Source of the DNA: Hemileia vastatrix
Lineage: Eukaryota > Basidiomycota > Pucciniomycetes > Pucciniales > Zaghouaniaceae
DNA: 64,000 nucleotides
NCBI GenBank assembly: GCA_030280995.1
Contig: JASXTE010000001.1
Coordinates: 17,114,606 to 17,178,605, forward strand
Reading direction: 5' to 3'
Below, one piece after another: positions 1 through 11,744 of the stretch; within the stretch, counting starts at the first letter, position 1, and each line of letters opens with the position of its first letter. The notes under the pieces are model-generated. The model searched no databases. It saw only the letters and a program-made list of their open reading frames with translations, and was not told where the DNA came from. The translations under genes and the position numbers were made by a program.

Positions 1-300
1 TGGGAGGTAATAAAAGCCTCTCACTCACTTCTCCCAGCCTTCCTTAGTCTTTACAGCACCTCGCTCACATCTCCAGCCAAAGTAAGGGACTGGGGGAGGC
101 TGGAAGAGGTGAGTGAAGGGCTGGAAAGATTGGGAAGGTGAGAAAGGGCTAGGGGAGGTAAGCGAGAGCTGGGGGATGTGGACAATAAACTGGGGAGGTG
201 AGTAATAGTTTTAGAATGTGAGAGATAGGCTGGTGAGGGCTAATGGAGGTGAGTGGGGTGAGTGAGGGGAATGGGAGGTGAGCGAGAGGTTGCAAAAGGG
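1..300. repeat. G-rich degenerate minisatellite with an internal inversion
   Basis: A loosely repeated unit of about 30 bp, with core GGGCTGGGGGAGGTGAGTGA, recurs from about 84 to 300 with many substitutions. The first 80 bases carry the same unit on the opposite strand, reading as pyrimidine-rich CTCACTCACTTCTCCCAGCC. The array therefore flips orientation near position 83. The left edge lies outside the window. No coding potential is visible. The flank 301-545 is purine-rich and may be a more decayed continuation. A short minus-strand open frame in that flank has no recognisable content. Confidence 0.6.
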
Positions 301-545
301 GTGTAGTTGTGTTAAAAGTGAAAATAGAGTGGAGGGGAGTAGTGAGGAGGGCTTAAACATAGATTTTGAAGCTTAAAGGGTGTAGCAAATGTATCAGGAG
401 GGCAATAAAAGGGTGGTGAGTGGTAATAGAATTAACAGAAATGAAAAAGCAGAAAAATTTGTGTGGAGAGATTGAGAGGTTGTCCATTGAGGTAGTGAAA
501 AATGGAGTGTGAACTTTGTTCTTCGGGCAAACATCAGAGTCCACC

Positions 546-3070
546 CCCTCAATCTACAGCTCTATTCTGACGATATGGAAAATGATTGATAATTATTTTT
601 TATTGATATTTTTTAACTTAAACCTATAGTTCATATGTCTTTATTTTATATTTTTGATTTACAATGCACTTTAAGACTAAGAAAGTAATATAGTAAAATA
701 ATTGATAATGAAATACTATTTTGCTTTTTTACACAATAATTCACAGAATTCTTTTGATAACTATACATGATATAAATAAATAATATAATAGGAAAATTGT
801 AGCAAAAAGTTAAAAACTAGAATAAAACATTTAAAGAAATTTTAAACTATTGAACTTATGTATTTTTTGAGTTTATTGTATTTATTTTTAAATGTAATAG
901 TAAAATATGTTGGTTAGATTAAAAATAGCTTTGAATTAAATTAAATAATTAGGGTAAAGGTTGAGGAAAAGATTTATCCACATATATAACCATTTAGGCT
1001 TATTTCTTGTTTTGTGATTGCTATATATAACTGGATAATTGACTGTAATAACTGCAAATTTAAAAACCTTCAATAAGTTATCTACCTCAATATATTTATG
1101 ATAATCTATTCAGTAACAGAATAAAATATCTGAGTCCTTTCTTTTACTAATTTTTTTTCATTTCAATGACTATATACATTTTCAAAAAAATTATTTATCA
1201 TGTTTTTGGTGGAACTTAGATTGAACTCTCAATGCAATCTTGATTCCAAGTGTGGTTCATAATAATTTAAGCCATGAAAAAATTTATACTTTTTTAGAAG
1301 TTTTATTAATTACTTTTAAATATAAAAATAATTATATTTTTATATCAAAATATTTTTATTAAACACTTTGAAGTTCTAAAAATAAGTACATATTAAGAAT
1401 TATTTTTAGATAATATTATATTAAAAAAAGTTTTAAGTTGATTATATATTATTATGATATGATTTCTTTCCATATTACGTATTACGAAACTACCTAAAAA
1501 TCAATTTTATACAACTATATTACATAAAAAAGATATCAGCTCTTCTGCTTAGATTTAAAGTACTTCAAAAAAACATTATTTTTGCCTTAGGTACACATTA
1601 TATAGAGTATTCAGAGCATCATATTAATTTTTTAGACTTACACATTTAAGTTGAATGGAAGCCTCACAGGATAAAATTGGTCATTTTGTAAAAAAAAAAA
1701 TAAGTAAATATCTTTTAAATCAATATATATTTTTATAAAAAGTCAAATTTTAATATTTATGTTTATTTTAAAATCTGTTATGAAGATTTGAAATATTGCT
1801 ATTTAAATTAATTTTTATAACAATATAACCATTCCAGTATTGCTTTGTGATAAGGCCAATTTCAAGAAAATTTTTAAATTCTTCTGTTTAAATAAAATAT
1901 CAAAGGGATTGTTTTTCATACACTTAGAAACTGAATAGAAACATCATATAAGATCTACCAATCAGCATAAATATCATAATTCCAATGAATCATTGATAAA
2001 TCTTGAACCCATATATATAATTTTACAATTGCGTGTAAGTGTTCAGTTGTGAATTACTCCTATCAAAACTTTGATTCTAATGACTAAAAAAGCGTACCTG
2101 AAATGTTTCATTTAATTTATTTTTCAAAACCATAGAATTGAAATATTTTTTCTTTTCATTTAAAACATGGAATAATATTATTTTTAATAAAAAGATGATT
2201 GCCTTTACAGCTGCTTTTCTACATGGGTATAATCTAAATTACCTATTGTGTCTTTTTTACAAAATGAATATCATATAATAGTTTTTTAATTTGAAACTGA
2301 TAGAATTATGAAAAATTACCACTTTTACCTATTTAATTCAGTTCTTGAACAATAATACAATCAAAATATCTACCTGAAGCACATTTTTTAACATGAGATC
2401 ACTTTTCAAATTATATGGTGCTTATTCCCAGGTTGAAACTGAAATTATCCCACAATACAGCATTGAAGCAAAATCAAGTACTAAAATTAAAGTTTAAATA
2501 AATTTATACTACTTTGTTTTAATTATCTTTAAATTTTTACATCTAGCTTGAATTTCAGTCTTTCATATGAAAAATTCACTAAGTAGTGATTAATTATTTC
2601 AACTCATGAGATTACTCTACCAAATAACCATATTTACATTGAATTTTGATGAAATACATCATGAAGAGTTCCAGAAAATCATATGTATTACATTGAATAA
2701 ATTAATATTGTGAAAATTCTTAGTAGTTGAATATTCGATAGAAAAAAAAAGAGCAAAAAGATATTTCCTTTTAATTTTAATCATCTTCTTGCATACAAAA
2801 ATGGAAAAAACTGGATTAAAATTCACTTGTATAAGAATTATACTTCTTTCTAGACATATAATTAAACAATTTATCAATTATTAGTGCTAAGTGTAAAGAA
2901 GATATTAGAGAACTTCATTGAAACAGAAATTATGAAAACATATTTCTATCTTTTATTTTTCTTAATTATGAGTCTTTTCACAGTATTCTAGAATAGAAAC
3001 TTGAGAATTTTTATGGTTCAATATTTTTATTAAATAATTCCATTGAGTTTAAAATAATTATATTGCATAA
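546..3070 (-). mobile_element. Decayed PIF/Harbinger-like copy H3, non-coding part
   Basis: This AT-rich stretch is the reverse complement, at moderate divergence, of about 48950-51440. Clear collinear blocks include 660-770 against about 51310-51410, 870-1000 against 51060-51240, 1200-1250 against 50830-50880, and 2640-2850 against 49110-49330. The order and strand agree along the whole length. Because the partner region follows directly on a Harbinger transposase fragment, H3 is read as the same kind of element in inverted orientation. Past about 2900 the match weakens into what would be the transposase C-terminal region. No open frame of note remains. The span 3071-3459 holds nothing recognisable beyond AT-rich sequence. 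Confidence 0.6.
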
Positions 3071-3459
3071 TAAGAAATAATAAAAATACAAAAAAAAAAT
3101 ATCAGGTAATATGGTTTAAATTAAAAAATAAAAGCTTCAAATTCTTGGTTAAAAGGAGTTATCATTAAAGAGAACCACTGATATTATTTTATATTTTTTC
3201 AAAAAAAATAGAATAAAATAGTTAGCGAGGTTAAAAGTGATGTTTTTGAAATAAATAGTATAATTTTCAGTCTTTTAAGTGATCAGGTGAAATTCAAAAT
3301 GAAAATGAAAATGAGTTTTGTGAAAAAAATTCTGTGAATGGATCAGATTATTAATCTTCCCTTGTTATTATTTCTATAAATTATTTATTAAACTTTCACT
3401 ATTACTCAAGCACAGACTCATCCATGTTTGGTTAAGAGCCCAAGATGAGTTCAAAGTAA

Positions 3460-3511
3460 AGTTCAGTCTGAGTTCAGTCTGAGTTCAGTCTGAATTCCAT
3501 CTGAATTCAAG
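3460..3511. repeat. Short tandem repeat of an 11-bp unit
   Basis: The unit AGTTCAGTCTG occurs three times in a row, followed by two degenerate copies. It lies directly outside the palindromic terminus at 3518. Confidence 0.75.
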
Positions 3512-3517
3512 TTGAGG

Positions 3518-3554
3518 ACTTGCTAGCAAGTCCCCCCCAAATATTGCGTGGTGA
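3518..3554. repeat. Palindrome-capped terminus (left-end orientation)
   Basis: The perfect 14-bp palindrome ACTTGCTAGCAAGT (3518-3531) is followed by a C-run, an AT-rich step and GTGGTGA. The same composite occurs at 10018-10055 and, inverted, at 11340-11377. Here its inner side abuts the truncated integrase gene of Ty3 element A. The last residues of that reading frame are encoded by this terminus rather than by the retroelement. Confidence 0.7.
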
Positions 3555-6141
3555 GTTGAGTCCAGAATGTGGATACAAACAATGAGCCTCTATCTGAAAT
3601 AATATCATTAGGTAAGCAATGTTTGGAAAATACATGTTCTAGAAACAATTTTGACAAATCTTGTGCTGTAGCAGTAGTAGTGGTTTTAATAAAAATAGAC
3701 ATCTTTGAAAATCTATCTACTATTACTAATATAGCATCAAAAATATTAGAAAGAGGAGGTTGAGAAATAAAATCTATTGATAAAGATTCCCAAGGTTTAG
3801 AGGGAATAGGAAGCAGTTGAAGCAACCCATGCTTCCGGTGACGGGGAGCCTTATTCCTATTACATTCGTAACAAGCTCTTATATAGGCCTTGATTTCTCT
3901 GGTCATTCCTGGCCAGAAGAAATCCCTCGCTATTAACTGGTAGGTTTTATCAACCCCAAAATGACCAGCTAATGGAGAATCATGTTGACTATTGAAAATC
4001 CATAATTTAATTTCATTGTTGTCGGGTATAACTACTATACCTTCGAAAACTAATAGACCTGACACAATACTAAATCTTTTTGCCCCTTGCTTTGAGAGTA
4101 TTTTGTCTTTTAACCCTAAACAATAGTTGTCCTTCGACTGAGCTTTGAGGATTTTGGAAAATGGATTTTGAAACAATTGAATTTTCATCAAATTAAGTTG
4201 ATGAGTCGTTAACACTGATTTGTTGAAAATTGATTTCACATTTGCTGGGTTCTTGTCAGCAAATGCGTCCCCCTGCTGTGGGTAAACATCGTCCCGACAT
4301 GACAGGATATCTGGGACAATGGAGTTCTTACCTGGGAAATAGGAAATAGAAAAAGGAAATTGTGACAGAAATTCAGCCCACCTGACTTGACGCCTGGTTA
4401 AAACTTTGGAAGACATAAAGTATTTCAAAGCATTATGGTCAGTTAGAATTTGAAAGGGACTATCTAGGCTGAGAAGAAAAGAGCGCCATTTTTTAAGACA
4501 ATGAATAATAGCTAAAAGCTCTTTGTCATGAATTTCATAATATAATTCTGCTGCAATGAGTTTACATGACTCAAAAGCAACATGATGAAACAATTTTGTT
4601 TCAGGATTTAATTGAGAAATGACCCCTGCGATAGCATAATTGCTCGCATCTGTCTCCACTAATGTGGAAGCAGAAGGATCAAAGTGTCGAAGAATTGGAG
4701 CTGTGGTAAATGCAGTCTTCAATGCTTCTAATTCCTTTCATGCTGTAGAAGTAAAAAAAGGAATATCTTTTCTAAGAAGAGAAGTAATATTTGAAATAGT
4801 TTTAGAGTAATCTTTAACAAATCTTCAATAGAAATTTGCAAAACCCAAAAATCTTTGGAGGGATTTAACGGTTTTGGGCTCAGGCCATTCCAGGACTTTT
4901 TGGACCTTTTTTTTGTCCATGACTAAACCATCAGTAGATAACATAAAACCCAAAAAATCGATTGATTTAAGGTGAAATTCGCATTTATTGTGCTTGGCGT
5001 AGAGACCATGATCTCAAAGTTAATTTAGAACCTGTCGAACATTATGAATATGTTCATCCAGTGTCTTCGAGAAAATTAAAATATCATCTAAATACACAAC
5101 AACATCTTGAAAGATGTCATTGACAAAGGTTTGAAAAGTTGATGGTGCGTTTCAAAATCCAAAAGGCATAACTAAATATTCAAAACTACCAAATCTAGTG
5201 TGCATTGCAGTCAGTGGTTCATGACCTTCCGCAATGCGAATAAGATTGTAAGCGCCTCTAAGATCAATTTTAGAAAAGAAATTAGCACCATTGAAAAGGG
5301 TAAGAAGCAATGACATAGGAGTAACAGGATATGCATTCTTCTTAGTGACTGTGTTGAGCTTTCTATAGTCAACACACAACCTAAGAGTACCCTCCTTTTT
5401 CTTTACAAAAAGAACAGGGGAGCCGGTTGGAGATTTACTGGCTCTGAAGATACCTTTGGCTACATTCTCTGCAATGTAGTCTTGAAGGACTTGAGATTTG
5501 TCCTTTGACAAAGAATAGACAGGACCTGCCAGAGGTACTGGACCTATTAACTCTATTTGATGGTCGTAAGGTTGATGAGGTGGTAACTTATTGGCCTTGC
5601 GGATTGAGAAAACATCAAGGAAATCATGATAGATTTCTGGTAGAGTTGATTTAATGGCTTCAACGTTGATTTGGTCATCCTCATCATCTTTGAGAGAATC
5701 TGTTGAGGGAAGACCAGAATTGAGAGAGCATAATTTGATTACTTTGAGGCAATTTAAATCCTCTTCAAGTGAAGTCATCGAGCTAGAAGGGTTAGCCAAT
5801 TGCTCATTTAGAGAAAGATCAGATGCTTTCAAGTCATCTGGCAGAGATTTGTCCTCTAGCAGGACATTGTCAGGCAGGTTGTTCAACTCCCTATTGACCT
5901 GCATTGAAGAATCAGAAATATACTTAGTGCGTGGGGTGATCAATCCCTGTGTCCAATCAATTTCAGGATTCCAATGCGTTAAAAAGTCATGGCCAAGAAT
6001 GGTATCATCCATCCTTGGGGCGTCCAAGACTGATAATTCCCACTCGAAGGGGGGAAAGTTTGGCAAGTTGAAAACCCATAAAACTTTCTTACTTACCCAA
6101 TATTTGGGTTCCTCTGATTGACCAAGTAAATTGGAGTTCAA
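3523..6141 (-). pseudogene. Element A pol: reverse transcriptase, RNase H, truncated integrase
   Basis: Frame one (6141-5152) starts after the protease. It carries the protease-RT linker and RT motifs, including the LFVKK and [11 protein letters not shown] blocks and a DLRGAYN block. A stop replaces the end of the MPFGF motif at 5152. The catalytic YLDD is still readable just beyond, near 5090, out of an annotated frame. Frame two (4722-3523) covers RNase H (VETDASNYAIAG, then DKELLAIIH) and the integrase. The integrase has an HHCC zinc site (AGHFG, then CYEC) and two core aspartates (IDFIS and SDRGS). The third catalytic residue, Glu, is lost because the gene is cut by the palindromic terminus. 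Its last nine residues are foreign. Intervening stops lie between 4722 and 5152. Confidence 0.88.
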
Positions 6142-6341
6142 TCGATATCTGTAAATGTCAGTTGTAACTTCTTGGCAAGAGATAAACTAACAAAAGAAAT
6201 TGAAGCTGCAGAGTCTATAAGACAACTGAAGGGGATATCCTCCTTGAAAAGAATGAATCTCAAGCGGTTTAAGGCAACTCCAGTCCTTAAGACATGGAGG
6301 TTCTGTGCACTGAGCGAGATAAGATAGTTTGCTTTGCACAC
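6138..6341 (-). CDS. Element A aspartic protease segment
   Basis: This 67-residue frame contains the retropepsin-like motif CLIDSAASISF. The catalytic Asp-Ser is present but the usual Gly is Ala. It overlaps the start of the pol frame by four bases (TTGA) in a different frame. Exactly the same overlap is present in element D. In many Ty3 elements protease is fused to pol, so a frame change is expected here: programmed, or an inherited lesion. Confidence 0.65.
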   Translation of the reverse strand: MCKANYLISLSAQNLHVLRTGVALNRLRFILFKEDIPFSCLIDSAASISFVSLSLAKKLQLTFTDID

Positions 6342-6355
6342 AAGTAAACTGTCTA

Positions 6356-7006
6356 CTAGTTTTTTGACCTTGAACTAGTACCTTCTCTTTCCTTCAACTT
6401 CACACAATTTTCTAGCTTGTGCTTACCCCCACAATACATACATAACCCATTATCCGCTCTTCTCTTCCTCTCAGCTTCTTTAAGTTCCCCTTTAGGATCC
6501 AGTATTATGCTGATATTGCCTGGGGTCGAGCTTTTAGGTCGAGTTTTGTCCTTTCCCTTATTGGGTTTGGATTGAGTCAAGGAGGATTGAGTTGTCTGTG
6601 GGTGTGAAGAAGGTCCCAATTTCAAATTTAGGCCTTGAGATTTGTTGGCGTATCGACAATGTTGAAGTTGTCCTTGGTAAAAGCCGTCAAGTTTGAGGGT
6701 TTGATCCATTAATTCTGTGAAAGTAGTCATCTTCTGACCGTGAAGATTTAACTGATCCAGAATCCTCGAAGGAAGTCCTTTTTTGAAATGATACTTGAGG
6801 GCAGCATCATTCAGACCTACTTGAGTTTGAAGTGCTCTGAAGTTTGAGATATATTCTGAGGATTTACCATTATCACTCATGCAAAGAAAATCAAGTTTAA
6901 TTTCTGCGTTGTCAGTTTTGTTAGGGTCACCAAACAATGTGAAGAGTTGGTCTTCAAACTTTTCCCAGTTATTAATAATTAAGTGGGTTTTGGTCAAAGA
7001 GAGCAT
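6356..7006 (-). CDS. Element A gag: capsid and zinc knuckle
   Basis: This 216-residue frame is part of the structural protein that packages element RNA. The capsid part (residues about 1-110) includes FRALQTQVGLNDAALKYHFK and a leucine-rich dimer-like stretch. The C-terminal part is basic, with an intact CCHC zinc knuckle, CMYCGGKHKLENC (CX2CX4HX4C). The homologous knuckle in element D has lost two cysteines. Capsid sequence continues upstream to about 7110 but an in-frame TGA interrupts it. The frame differs from the N-terminal gag frame. Confidence 0.75.
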   Translation of the reverse strand: MLSLTKTHLIINNWEKFEDQLFTLFGDPNKTDNAEIKLDFLCMSDNGKSSEYISNFRALQTQVGLNDAALKYHFKKGLPSRILDQLNLHGQKMTTFTELMDQTLKLDGFYQGQLQHCRYANKSQGLNLKLGPSSHPQTTQSSLTQSKPNKGKDKTRPKSSTPGNISIILDPKGELKEAERKRRADNGLCMYCGGKHKLENCVKLKEREGTSSRSKN

Positions 7007-7221
7007 GAGAAGATAAGGTTTGAACCATCTTGCTGCTTTTCCGGCTAGGAATGAAGAAGCGTAAACAACCTTCGATTGGTTGTTATTGAAGGTTCAAGGG
7101 TCATTATGGAACAGGAGCTTGCAGGTTTGCAAGAAGGGCCGCAATCTGTCTGGATGTTCTCCCTTGAATTTATCAGGAGATTCATGGAAGGAGTTTTGAA
7201 TTTAGATCCCTCTGAAGACAT

Positions 7222-7542
7222 TTAATTTGAAAGGGTCTTCATGAAAAGTCTCATGAATTCTTCCAGAGAATTATATGGTCCAGGTCCCAAAGGTTGACCA
7301 GAAGGGTGAGTAGCAGGGGCGGATGGTGCCTCATGCATAGTATCCTCTCCTTCTTCTTCCTTGCTAGAATCATCAAAATCCTGGGGGATGTCTTCTACAG
7401 ATTGGACGGAACTTCCCTGTTCCCTAAGGTCAAGAAGTTCCAAGGAGTGAGTGCGGGAAACAGGCTGTGTATCTGTTGGCCTACCTCTGGCACGAGCTCT
7501 AGTATTAGCGCCCGTAGGAGGAGTGCACTGAACAGGTGCCAT
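7222..7542 (-). CDS. Element A gag N-terminal segment
   Basis: This 106-residue frame opens with MAPVQCTPPTG and an Arg-rich patch, then becomes acidic (EEEGEDTMHEAP). Its start sits 76 bases inside the LTR edge at 7618, as in D. It stops at 7222 where D reads through. The next gag frame is in another phase, with the same offset as in D (536 bases from this ATG to the MLSLTKTH codon). Confidence 0.65.
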   Translation of the reverse strand: MAPVQCTPPTGANTRARARGRPTDTQPVSRTHSLELLDLREQGSSVQSVEDIPQDFDDSSKEEEGEDTMHEAPSAPATHPSGQPLGPGPYNSLEEFMRLFMKTLSN

Positions 7543-7617
7543 TTTATGAATTTAGAAAACACCTGAAAAGGGACGTAGTAGTGCAGAGAATGAGAACTAC
7601 GGAAAATTAAATTATAC

Positions 7618-8427
7618 TGTCACCAGATGACCTAAGCACAAGTTCAAGGGTGTTCCTGGAAGTGAGATGGAGAAACGAGTTTGGAAACTTTGTCAAGACA
7701 CAGAGAAAATGTTTGAGGAAGTGATTTGAAGATGACTCGAAGGAAGAACTACTGCTTCAAGATATGTTTGAGAAGAATTCTAATATGATTTAAAGGTAAT
7801 GTTAAAATTCTTAAAACCTCACAAAGGGTTGGAAACTCAATAATCAAAGAATTAGGATTGAGAAATGATTACTGAGAAAATAAGGAAAGATAAAATAATA
7901 ATGATTTAACCTAAAGTTTTACCACTATTAACTATATATACGTTTTATAATTTAATTCTAAAGAATGTCGAACCAAAATCCCAACCCCTTTTATATCCTT
8001 TACTCCTCCTCGCATTGACCTCATACCCATCCACTATTCCGCACACCACAGACCATTAAAAAACACATCCATTACACCTAGACCCTCCTCACTAACATCC
8101 GTTAACCCTTTAATCCTCCACTATCCATTCCATCCATTCTCACTACCCCTTTTAATAATTCACAGACATTTAATAAACCTTTTAGTGCACCATTACATTG
8201 ACTATTGCGCTGTGCGTTGCTTATTGAAGAAAAGACTGAGACACACTATTGAGAGATTGACTAATTTAGATTTAGAGTTTAGACTAGCGCAGTTGAATAG
8301 CGACTACACAAAGGAAAGTCACAGTTGCTATGTAGAATTGCTTTCTGTGCTTCAAGTATGGATTCAGACTTCTATTTTATTGATTTAATGAGCTACTTTT
8401 GCCTCGAGTGTCATGTGGCGTGTGACA
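7618..8427 (-). repeat. 5' LTR of element A
   Basis: This 810-bp sequence starts TGTCAC and ends GGTGACA when read on the minus strand. It aligns along its length with the D LTRs (41295-42103; 23371-23385 plus 33683-34476). The base run GACGG at 8428-8432 is the candidate target duplication, but its partner is lost with the truncated 3' end. Confidence 0.85.
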
Positions 8428-9829
8428 GACGGCTGCTTTTAGGCCCTTAAACGCCCAAAAACACCCAAAATCACCCTCTAAGACAACAAAACAACAGTAA
8501 CTACATGTAGAAACAAGAAAACACCAATAAAAATACCATTACCCTAACTATACCCTGCATTCAAAATACCTACAAATATGCACTTCAAAGACCTACCCAG
8601 ATTTGGATCACCACACCGCTTTTATCTATTTTTTCTATTTATGGTATGGGTTTATGATATCATTAATTGTGATGGAGGGTCCTTACTGGAGGTCTGAGTG
8701 TTGAAACTTCTTGAAGTACAAGCCATGGGGAGGTGATGGTACCTCACAGTGCTGTAATTGCCAGGGAGAGCAGTGACATCATCTGGATTGAAGGTCTGCG
8801 CACTCCACTGGATTTTGGTATAAGGGAGGATTTGGCAGGTTATTGGACATTAATTATTTACTAAAATTCAAATAAACATTATAACACAATTTTCCATATA
8901 TAAATATATTATAAAGCATTTATAAATTGATATTATCTTTATATAAGCTATAACTATAATTTTTTTATCTATTTTCCACCACTAGCATGCACAAAAACCA
9001 AGTACGGTGAGTTTATATTGAGAATAACTATTTTATTAGTCTTTCCCTGAGGTTTAATCACTAAATAAATTATCAATAATTAATTGGAACATTAATATTC
9101 ACTATTAAATAATACTTAGATACTAGCATACACTGACAGAAACAATATTGAAGAGAAATTTTTATGAAATACAGAAGGTAGGAATGGAGAGGTAAGTAAT
9201 AGTGTTCCACAAAATAAAATAATTATAAAACATGAGAAATATGCTATAAAGTATGGAAATAAGAATTGAATCAACTCAAAAAAACAAATATAAATCAAGA
9301 AACCCATTTTTATACTATTCCTTCTAATAATATTTCATTTAATGTCTTTCTTTTTTCATATTTTGAAGATAAAGGGTTAATATATTGTAAAAAATACTAT
9401 TAAATGCATACCTTTTTTATTTATTGAATAGAAAGCAGAATAGATATTTATATTAGAGCTTAATTTTATCACCAAAGTATTATTCCCTTCATTTTTATAA
9501 GTGTTTTACATTTTTCAGATATTCTCAATATTAATAATGGTTAATAAAATCTTTTTGAATAATTTGAATTAAATTTTTGTTTCAAATTCTTATTGGGGAA
9601 ATTTAATGGAAGATATTAATTTCCAAAATATTTTTATTGAATGATTTACTATAGTGCCTTATAATTTTACCATATATTAACAAGTAAAGAAAATTATTTG
9701 AACATTTAAGATCACTCTTCTTTCAATTTAAATTGGGGTGTGTCTAGTTTTACATGCAACAAAGTATAAAATTATTTTAAACATTTTTTAGCTTTCCAGA
9801 CTGGCTTAGCTTTGGGGAGGGCTGATTTC
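8428..9829. other. AT-rich interval with no supported gene
   Basis: The span 8428-8870 is of mixed composition and may be debris of an unrecognised element. The span 8870-9829 is strongly AT-rich. Short open frames here are low-complexity and match nothing I recognise. Confidence 0.5.
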
Positions 9830-11600
9830 AACATACCATTACAAAATTTTGAATTTAATTCTTCAACATGGTTTCAAAAAATGTTCACATGTAATTCAAT
9901 AAATAATAAAGCTAGCTTCATCAGAAGTTCAATGTATTTTCACACTTCATTCCTTATTGTTTCATCACCACCTCAATGTGTACTTATTTAGATATGAATT
10001 TAGGTTCAAGGTTCCAGACTTGCTAGCAAGTCCGCCCCCCATATAGTGTGGTGTACTATTCAATAAATTACTACATATATTTGCATTACACACTTCAGCT
10101 ATACCATATCATCTATAAAAGCTCAATAAAAGCTCATTTACATTGACTTAATCTAAGAAAAAAAGGTCTCCTAATTGTCACCCCCCAGAAAAGAAACATG
10201 CTGTGTCATGGATAAGCATCAGTGAGCAACCTGAGTGCTTCACATTTGATTTACAGTCCTATGTGTCCAATACACCTTATTTAGCTGTATATTAATAGAA
10301 ATATTTAGAAATAGATTTTTCCCAATGCAAAAACAGCAATGAAATATGATTGAGTTGTAGGTACTATTTGTATTAAAGTAGTCTTTCATAATCTATGATG
10401 TCAATCAACACAATTTCAATTAACAAATTTTTTTATTGGCTTTATTACTTGATTTCATTGACTCTAAAATATCTCTAAATATGATTTATTCTTTTTCAAT
10501 AGATTGTAGTTCATTTATAATGTGCATGAATCTTTGTGCCATGTTATTGAGAATGTGTGTGTATGAGCTGAAGTACAAAATGGATGCCTCAATAGTTATT
10601 GAATTAGTTACACAATTGATGAATATTCTTAACGTGTGTTTAGTTAAAAAATTTTCATATGATTAAAGAAATTAAGTAACAAATGGCACCAGTAAAATGC
10701 ATATAGCCACTGAATATTTTCTGAAATGGAAAATGTAGCCCTTACTTACACTTATCACAGCTTGAAATAAATAACAGATGCTAGTGTGTCATTTCCCATA
10801 GTAATAAGAATATTTCTGAACCAATTGTGGTGTAATTAAATATTGAATGTGTATATTTGTTTTATGCCTCTTAAGACATGGTAGAAGCATTGGGGCAAGG
10901 TCAAATTTTTTAAAACATATGTATGAAGAGGAATCTACTAATAGTTTCAAGGAATTTGTTCAAATTTCAGCATTTGAGTTCCCAAGCTCTAACACAAGAA
11001 ATGGTGACATTAGGGGGTATAAAACTTAGAAATTTGTTATTATTTTAAAGTTATTTTGCAATGCAAAAAGAAGGCCACACACATGACATCAATTCTCAGT
11101 AAAAAGCTGTTTTGCAGGCACAACATGGCATATTTAAAAAAATAATCATGGTTGATTTGGGGGAAAAAAGAGGTATTTTGAAATGGAAGATTTCTAACTT
11201 TGATAACCCCTATTAAATAGACATTATACACATCTTTTTTAGAATTGACTTTTTACAAAACTTAATAAAATGAATACATTTTTTCTCCTAAGCTAATAGG
11301 ATTACTTTAACTTTTCATTTCAAAAATTTACATGAAAAATACACCACACAATATGGGGGGAAGACTTGCTAGCAAGTAGATAAGCTTTAAACATAATTCA
11401 TATCAAATTGAGAACACATTGAGGTATTGATGAATTAAAAAATAAAAAATATTTGAATTTTGGTGAACTCAACCTGAATCCAACTTGAAAATTTAATGAA
11501 ACATATGTAATAATACCTTGAAACAATCTTGAAAGATGAAGAATGTAATTTTTCAAAGAAATTTTAATTCAGTTCAGACCAAACCCAAATTATGCTGAAA
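9830..11600. repeat. Fold-back element with palindrome-bearing inverted arms
   Basis: The left arm (about 9830-10055) is a diverged reverse complement of the right arm (about 11340-11590). Inside each arm is the 14-bp palindrome ACTTGCTAGCAAGT (10018-10031 and 11364-11377), a C/G run and GTGGTGTA. Homology continues outward beyond the palindromes, for example the ACCTCAATGTG block. The loop (10056-11339) is AT-rich. Its two small open frames (10436-10666 and 10847-11029) show no known domain and are not called genes. This could be a non-autonomous DNA transposon. The outer edges are uncertain. Confidence 0.6.
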
Positions 11601-11744
11601 AATACATACTTTTTAAATTACTTAAGCAATTTCTCTTCACTGTGTCATAAAACTTCCAAATTATATAATAAATAAGACAAAATTTGACATAATTATATAA
11701 GTCTCTTTGGCTAACAATACATGCATAAATAATAATATATAATG

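Larger units (their letters stand above)
3555..8427 (-). mobile_element. Ty3/Gypsy element A, truncated (same family as D)
   Basis: This is a Ty3-type LTR retrotransposon read right to left: 5' LTR (8427 down to 7618), gag, protease, reverse transcriptase, RNase H and integrase. The order RT-RNase H-integrase marks Ty3/Gypsy. It is closely related along its whole length to element D (23371-42103), which is on the other strand. It ends abruptly inside the integrase core at 3555, where the palindromic terminus begins, so the integrase C-terminus, 3' region and 3' LTR are missing. There are several stops and frameshifts, so it is not autonomous. Confidence 0.9.

Noticed and set aside
2659..2877. 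Small minus-strand frame in H3
   Set aside because: Its homologue at 49110-49330 is not open, so coding is unlikely.
5654..6121. 155-residue plus-strand frame opposite element A pol, also found opposite D pol (35973-36440)
   Set aside because: It is a mirror frame of a conserved pol region in a near-identical pair. There is no intron, start context or domain, and it is explained by pol coding constraint and recent common origin.
10436..11029. Two small plus-strand frames in the fold-back loop
   Set aside because: AT-rich, hydrophobic or low-complexity, without motif or paralogue in the window.
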